The position numbers and the translations under genes were made by a program. Below the pieces are notes generated by a model. The model had not been told where the DNA came from, did no database searches, and was given only the letters and a program-made list of their open reading frames with translations. DNA of 6,160 nt from an uncultured Dyadobacter sp. (GTDB taxonomy: Bacteria > Bacteroidota > Bacteroidia > Cytophagales > Spirosomataceae): the NCBI GenBank assembly GCA_946481035.1, contig CAMLNK010000266.1, positions 1 to 6,160 of the forward strand, in the 5' to 3' direction. Below, in pieces: positions 5,583-6,160 of the stretch (position 1 is the stretch's first letter; the number at the start of each line of letters is the position of its first letter).

Positions 5583-5632
5583 AATGGCACAAATTAAAGC
5601 CTTTATTTCAATGCTTCAAAACTTGTGCCATT
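5583..5632. repeat. inverted repeat bracketing the beta-barrel promoter (candidate operator)
   Basis: AATGGCACAA (5583-5592) and TTGTGCCATT (5623-5632) are perfect 10-bp inverted copies separated by 30 bp. One arm overlaps the -7 box and expected start of transcription of the minus-strand promoter; the other lies just upstream of its -33 box. Arm centres are 40 bp apart, close to four helical turns, so both would face the same side of the DNA. Alternatively, as RNA read from msrA, it could fold as a weak terminator with a 30-nt loop. Confidence 0.5.
5590..5620 (-). promoter_or_regulatory. promoter of the beta-barrel gene
   Basis: On the minus strand, TTTG (5620-5617), a 19-bp spacer and TTAATTTG (5597-5590). 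The -33 box is perfect and the -7 box has one mismatch to TAnnTTTG. Transcription would begin near 5584, giving a leader of about 30 nt before the ATG at 5554. The boxes lie inside the inverted repeat at 5583-5632. Confidence 0.65.
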
Positions 5633-5695
5633 TATAGTTATTAACCGGAGATTGCTACTTTATAAGTGGTTCCGGCTTCTTCATTTAATCCAAAA

Positions 5696-6160
5696 TCAGA
5701 TGTGCTTGCGGAGCTTATCCTTAAAGACCTTTTTGAATTTGTCCAGTTTTGGTGCAATCACGAAGGCGCAATAGCCCTGGTCGGGATTGTTGGCAAAATA
5801 ATTCTGATGGTAGTCTTCGGCAGGGTAAAACTTCTGGAATTTAGTGATTTCGGTTACAATCGGATTCGCGTAAGCGCCCGATTTGTCCAGTTCCGCCTTG
5901 GCCGTTTCCGCCAGCTGTTTCTGCTCGTCGGTATGGTAAAAAATGACTGAACGGTATTGCGTACCTACATCATTTCCCTGACGGTTGAGTGTGGTCGGGT
6001 CGTGGCTGCGGAAAAACGCTTCCAGCAGGTCGGCATAGCTGATCACCTTGGGATCATAGGTCACTTCCACACATTCGGCATGGCCGGTTGTGCCCGTGCA
6101 TACGGCTTTATAATTCGGATTGGGGTCATGCCCGCCCGAGTAGCCCGAAACCACTTTCTT
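5696..6160 (-). CDS. msrA: peptide methionine sulfoxide reductase MsrA, C-terminal part (5' truncated)
   Basis: This enzyme reduces the S-form of methionine sulfoxide, free or in proteins, to methionine, repairing oxidative damage with electrons from thioredoxin. The frame is open to the window edge on the minus strand (K-K-V-V-S-G-Y-S-G-G...), and a GTG at 6154 is an internal valine, not a start. The visible 154 residues hold the family hallmarks: SGYSGGHDPNPNY, CTGTTGHAECVEVTYD (with the catalytic Glu of GHAE), HDPTTLNRQGNDVGTQYRS (with the conserved Asp), FYPAEDYHQNYFANNP and the GYC near the C-terminus, which corresponds to a resolving cysteine in relatives such as E. coli MsrA. The catalytic GCFWC motif should lie just beyond position 6160. 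No MsrB domain is fused at the C-terminus. The gene runs toward the beta-barrel gene with a 141-bp gap. Confidence 0.95.
   Translation of the reverse strand, partial: KKVVSGYSGGHDPNPNYKAVCTGTTGHAECVEVTYDPKVISYADLLEAFFRSHDPTTLNRQGNDVGTQYRSVIFYHTDEQKQLAETAKAELDKSGAYANPIVTEITKFQKFYPAEDYHQNYFANNPDQGYCAFVIAPKLDKFKKVFKDKLRKHI

Noticed and set aside
5615..5632. Minus-strand TGGCAC-N5-TTGAA, resembling a sigma-54 -24/-12 promoter upstream of the beta-barrel gene.
   Set aside because: The essential GC of the -12 element is replaced by GA, and the same bases are explained by the inverted repeat and by the -33 TTTG box of a better sigma-A-type promoter.
5666..5950. Open reading frame on the + strand opposite msrA.
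   Set aside because: It is the antisense shadow of a clearly conserved msrA sequence and has no family features of its own.

Overview
The window looks like chromosomal DNA from a Bacteroidota bacterium, most likely of the Cytophagales (a Dyadobacter/Spirosoma-like genome is my best guess). Three things point there. Promoters fit the Bacteroidota pattern TTTG - 19 bp - TAnnTTTG. Three secreted proteins have short signal peptides ending in A-x-A just before Gln, and end in Phe. The tandem pair at 3375-4960 carries a 'DVI..kD...Y.k...GP.y.vkksdI..I.YgnG' domain that I associate with Bacteroidota envelope proteins. Base composition is moderate to GC-rich in most genes, with one AT-richer island (the toxin gene, about 40% GC by hand count).

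Layout. 1-726 (+): 3' part of a TPR-like helical repeat protein, cut by the window edge. 768-1223 (+): unrecognised 151-residue protein, probably beta-rich with a hydrophobic C-terminal helix. 1262-1972 (+): complete LolD/MacB-type ABC ATPase with no permease beside it. 2018-2215 and 2219-2479 (+): small type II toxin-antitoxin operon (antitoxin then RelE/ParE toxin). 2578-3300 (+): RluA-family pseudouridine synthase with its own promoter and a leader hairpin. 3375-4103 and 4160-4960 (+): tandem paralogues, each with a signal peptide, a small beta domain, two hydrophobic segments and a short C-terminal strand ending in Phe. 4971-5009: strong bidirectional terminator between convergent genes. 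5024-5554 (-): small outer-membrane beta-barrel protein. 5696-6160 (-): 3' part of msrA (peptide methionine sulfoxide reductase A), cut by the window edge before its catalytic GCFWC motif.

How the genes relate. This is a mosaic of housekeeping and envelope genes rather than one pathway. Several products act at the envelope: the ABC ATPase, the tandem pair and the beta-barrel. The toxin-antitoxin pair is the clearest accessory insertion. The most interesting unexplained material is regulatory and paralogue-related: the duplicated envelope pair, an inverted repeat covering the start codon of its second member, a widely spaced inverted repeat bracketing the beta-barrel promoter, and a hairpin leader in front of the pseudouridine synthase. 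I see no CRISPR array, tRNA, rRNA, insertion sequence or phage gene, and nothing that amounts to a clearly new defence or mobile system.
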